DNA of 64,000 bases from Alphaproteobacteria bacterium UBA6038 (GTDB taxonomy: Bacteria > Pseudomonadota > Alphaproteobacteria > Micropepsales > Micropepsaceae): positions 1 through 64,000 of the forward strand of contig DIZC01000097.1 in NCBI GenBank assembly GCA_002429315.1. The letters run 5' to 3'. The translations under genes and the position numbers were made by a program. Under the pieces are notes generated by a model. It was not told the origin of the DNA and did no database searches. It saw only the letters and a program-made list of their open reading frames with translations. Of this stretch, positions 61,671 to 64,000 are shown in pieces. Every line of letters starts with the position of its first letter. Positions within the stretch are counted from its first letter, which is position 1.

Positions 61671-63056
61671 ATGTCTCCCCGCATTCGTCCGTTGAAATCC
61701 GCCCTCGACCTCATCGGCAACACCCCGATGGTCGAACTCACCCGTTTCGAAACCGGCTCCTGCCGGCTGTTCGTGAAGCTCGAAAGCCAGAACCCCGGCG
61801 GCTCCATCAAGGACCGCATCGGCAAGTCGATGATCGAGGCGGCGGAGAAGGACGGCAGCCTCCAGCCGGGCGGAACGATCGTCGAGGCCACCGCCGGCAA
61901 CACCGGCCTCGGCCTCGCGCAGGTCGGCATGGTGAAAGGCTATAAGCTCATCCTCATCGTCCCTGACAAGATGGCGCGGGAGAAGATCCAGCACCTGCGT
62001 GCCATGGGCGTCGACGTGCGCATCACCCGCTCCGACGTCGGCAAGGGTCATCCTGAGTACTACCAGGACATGGCGCAGCGGCTGGCCGACGAAACCGGCG
62101 CCTTCTATGCCAACCAGTTCGCCAATCCCGCCAATCCGCTGGCGCACGAGACGACGACGGCGCCGGAAATCTGGGAGCAGATGGAGCACGACGTGGATGC
62201 CATCGTGGTCGGCGTGGGCTCCGGCGGCACCATGACCGGCATCGGGCGCTTTTTCCGCCGCGTGTCGCCGCAGACCGAGATCGTGCTCGCCGATCCGCAA
62301 GGCTCCATTCTCGCGCCGCTGGTGAAGACCGGCCAGAAGGTGGAAGCGGGCTCCTGGACGGTGGAAGGCATTGGCGAGGATTTCGTGCCGCCCAATTGCG
62401 ATCTGTCGCTGGTCGGCGGCGCCTACGCCATCTCCGACCGGGAGAGCGTGGAAACCGCCCGCGCCCTGTTGGCCAAGGAGGGCATTCTCGGCGGCTCGTC
62501 CTCCGGCACCTTGCTCGCCGCGGCGCTGCGCTACTGCCGCGAGCAGACGAAACCGAAACGGGTCGTGACGCTGGTGCCGGACAGCGGCAACAAATATCTC
62601 TCCAAGGTGTACAACGATTTCTGGGTGATCGAGCAGGGCCTGGCCGACCGCAAGCTCACCGGCAACCTCTCCGATCTCATCACGCGGCCGTACGAATCGG
62701 GCGGGACGGTCACCGTCGGCCCCGACGACACGCTGCTCGTCGCCTACAACCGCATGCGCGCCTCCGACGTTTCCCAGCTGCCGGTGCTGAAGGACGGACG
62801 CATCGTTGGCATCCTCGACGAAAGCGACATTCTCACCCACGTGGAGGGCCATGACGAATTCCGCGCCCAGCAGTTCAAGGACCCAGTGCGCACCGCGATG
62901 ACGGCGCGGCTGAAGACGGTGCAGGTCGCCGACAAGATGGACGTGCTGCCGCCCATCTTCGAGCGCAACGAAGTGGCGATCGTGCTGGACCGCGACAGGT
63001 TCGTCGGCCTCATCACCCGCATCGATCTCATCAATCATTTGAGATTGAATCCATGA
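61671..63056 (+). CDS. Cystathionine beta-synthase with C-terminal CBS domains
   Basis: 461 residues. PLP beta-family core: GNTPMVELTRF, PLP Lys in ESQNPGGSIKDRIGKS, ATAGNTGLG and GVGSGGTMTG; from about residue 335 a CBS-domain pair (VAYNRMRASDVSQLPVLKDG, IVGILDESDILTH). It condenses homocysteine and serine to cystathionine. It overlaps the next transsulfuration gene by 4 bases. Confidence 0.92.
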   Translation: MSPRIRPLKSALDLIGNTPMVELTRFETGSCRLFVKLESQNPGGSIKDRIGKSMIEAAEKDGSLQPGGTIVEATAGNTGLGLAQVGMVKGYKLILIVPDKMAREKIQHLRAMGVDVRITRSDVGKGHPEYYQDMAQRLADETGAFYANQFANPANPLAHETTTAPEIWEQMEHDVDAIVVGVGSGGTMTGIGRFFRRVSPQTEIVLADPQGSILAPLVKTGQKVEAGSWTVEGIGEDFVPPNCDLSLVGGAYAISDRESVETARALLAKEGILGGSSSGTLLAAALRYCREQTKPKRVVTLVPDSGNKYLSKVYNDFWVIEQGLADRKLTGNLSDLITRPYESGGTVTVGPDDTLLVAYNRMRASDVSQLPVLKDGRIVGILDESDILTHVEGHDEFRAQQFKDPVRTAMTARLKTVQVADKMDVLPPIFERNEVAIVLDRDRFVGLITRIDLINHLRLNP

Positions 63057-64000
63057 CCGACAGCCGCGGCAGCAATCGCCTGGCCTTCGCCACGCGCACC
63101 ATCCATGCCGGCCAGCATCCCGATCCCACCACCGGCGCGGTGATGGTGCCGATCTACGCCACCTCGACCTACGCGCAGGAAAGCCCGGGCGTGCACAAGG
63201 GCTACGAGTATTCGCGCTCGGGAAATCCCACCCGCGAGGCCTTCGAGCGCTGCATCGCCGATCTGGAAAGCGGCACCGAAGGCTACGCGTTCGCCAGCGG
63301 CCTGGCCGCGGAATCCACCGTGCTCGATCTGCTGGCGACCGGCGATCATGCGGTGGTGAGCGACGACGTCTATGGCGGCACCTTCCGCCTGTTCGAGGGG
63401 GTGCGCAAAGGCAGCGCCGGCCTCGCCTTCGATTTCGTGGACATGACGGACGTGGCGAATGTCGAGCGCGCCCTGACGCCCGCCACGAAGATGATCTGGG
63501 TGGAAACCCCCACCAATCCGCTGCTCAAGCTGGCGAACTTAAGCGCCATCGCGGCGCTGACGAAAAAGCGCGGCATCCTCGCGGTGGCCGACAACACCTT
63601 CGCCTCGCCCTACGTGCAGCGGCCGCTGGAGCACGGCTTCGACCTCGTGGTGCATTCCACCACCAAATATCTCAACGGCCATTCCGACGTGGTGAGCGGC
63701 TGCGCGGTGGTGGGCGAGAACCGCGAGCTGGCCGAGCGCCTGCGCTTCCTGCAGAACGCGGTGGGCGCCATCGCCGGGCCGTTCGATGCGTTCCTCGCGC
63801 TGCGCGGCCTGAAGACGCTGGCGCTGCGCATGGAGCGGCATTGCGCCAATGCGCTGAAGATCGCCCGTTTTTTGGAGTCCCGCCCGCAAGATGTGGCGCG
63901 CGTCATCTACCCGGGGCTGGAGTCGCACCCGCAGCATGCGCTGGCGCAGAAGCAGATGGCGGCGTTCGGCGGCATCGTCACCGTGGTTCTGAATCGCGAT
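63053..64000 (+). CDS. Cystathionine gamma-lyase/synthase family protein (partial, runs off the window)
   Basis: At least 316 residues, 3' end missing. Cys/Met metabolism PLP enzyme: TRTIHAGQHPDPTTGAVMVP, YEYSRSGNPTREAFE, FASGLAAES, and the PLP Lys in VHSTTKYLNGHSDVVSG. Coupled to cystathionine beta-synthase, it most likely is a gamma-lyase completing reverse transsulfuration from homocysteine to cysteine; the synthase or beta-lyase alternatives cannot be excluded. Confidence 0.92.
   Translation, partial: MTDSRGSNRLAFATRTIHAGQHPDPTTGAVMVPIYATSTYAQESPGVHKGYEYSRSGNPTREAFERCIADLESGTEGYAFASGLAAESTVLDLLATGDHAVVSDDVYGGTFRLFEGVRKGSAGLAFDFVDMTDVANVERALTPATKMIWVETPTNPLLKLANLSAIAALTKKRGILAVADNTFASPYVQRPLEHGFDLVVHSTTKYLNGHSDVVSGCAVVGENRELAERLRFLQNAVGAIAGPFDAFLALRGLKTLALRMERHCANALKIARFLESRPQDVARVIYPGLESHPQHALAQKQMAAFGGIVTVVLNRD

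Noticed and set aside
1..64000. tRNA, rRNA, CRISPR array or replication origin
   Set aside because: No clover-leaf with T-arm, no regularly spaced direct repeats and no DnaA-box cluster was found by eye; a dedicated scan could still find a small RNA.

Overview
The window looks like a chromosomal stretch of a high-GC alphaproteobacterium. The grounds are the syntenic blocks ffh-rpsP-rimM-trmD-rplS, dapF-mtaB-ftsY-yciB and ccmABCD-ccmG, a membrane-anchored CycM-like cytochrome c beside kdsB, a PHB-type acetoacetyl-CoA reductase, and GC-rich dispersed repeats of the kind common in alphaproteobacteria. I cannot fix the genus. No rRNA, tRNA or CRISPR was seen.

Layout. 1-2.7 kb: 2-hydroxyacid dehydrogenase, membrane cytochrome c, kdsB. 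2.9-7.3 kb: a lower-GC accessory island. A SIR2-like gene is cut by a 2787-bp IS1595-family element (3702-6488) with perfect 23-bp terminal inverted repeats and an 8-bp target duplication. Besides its transposase the element carries a small basic ORF, a DNA methyltransferase and a type II restriction endonuclease. Removing the element and one target copy restores a continuous 332-codon SIR2-like frame, so the insertion is recent. Two small conserved genes follow. 7.3-9 kb: dispersed repeats and G/C tracts around phaB. 9-11.7 kb: cytochrome c maturation genes. 11.8-16.2 kb: minus-strand marR, then the dapF-mtaB-ftsY-yciB cluster. 16.3-22.1 kb: two tandem prolyl-oligopeptidase paralogues enclosing two small paralogous genes, then a BrnA-like fusion protein. 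22.2-26.3 kb: ffh, rpsP, rimM, GNAT, trmD, rplS.

26.3-40 kb: a c-type cytochrome, an APC permease, malate dehydrogenase, a VapBC-like pair, a probable PPi-dependent phosphofructokinase, transporters, scoA/scoB split by a DUF433/DUF5615 toxin-antitoxin-like pair, an OmpA-domain protein and glutathione-dependent formaldehyde dehydrogenase. 40-43.7 kb: a second accessory patch with a palindromic repeat, a decayed GGAPRGN-type gene, a three-gene cassette headed by a TIGR04255-like protein, an IS1595 zinc-ribbon relic and a frameshifted ZIP transporter. 44-64 kb: AprI/Inh-like inhibitor, mmsA, several alpha/beta hydrolases (one with Asp in place of the nucleophile Ser), SCP2, a low-complexity secreted protein, a small heat-shock gene with a possible RNA thermometer, a large autotransporter, threonine aldolase, a pair of acyl-CoA dehydrogenases, an SDR, and a transsulfuration pair (cystathionine beta-synthase plus a PLP gamma-lyase/synthase cut by the window end).

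The chromosome is otherwise ordinary housekeeping and catabolic gene content (acyl-CoA, ketone-body and branched-chain breakdown, PHB cycle). The strongest unusual signals are the transposon that behaves as a mobile restriction-modification unit inside another probable defence gene, and the TIGR04255-headed cassette in the second patch.
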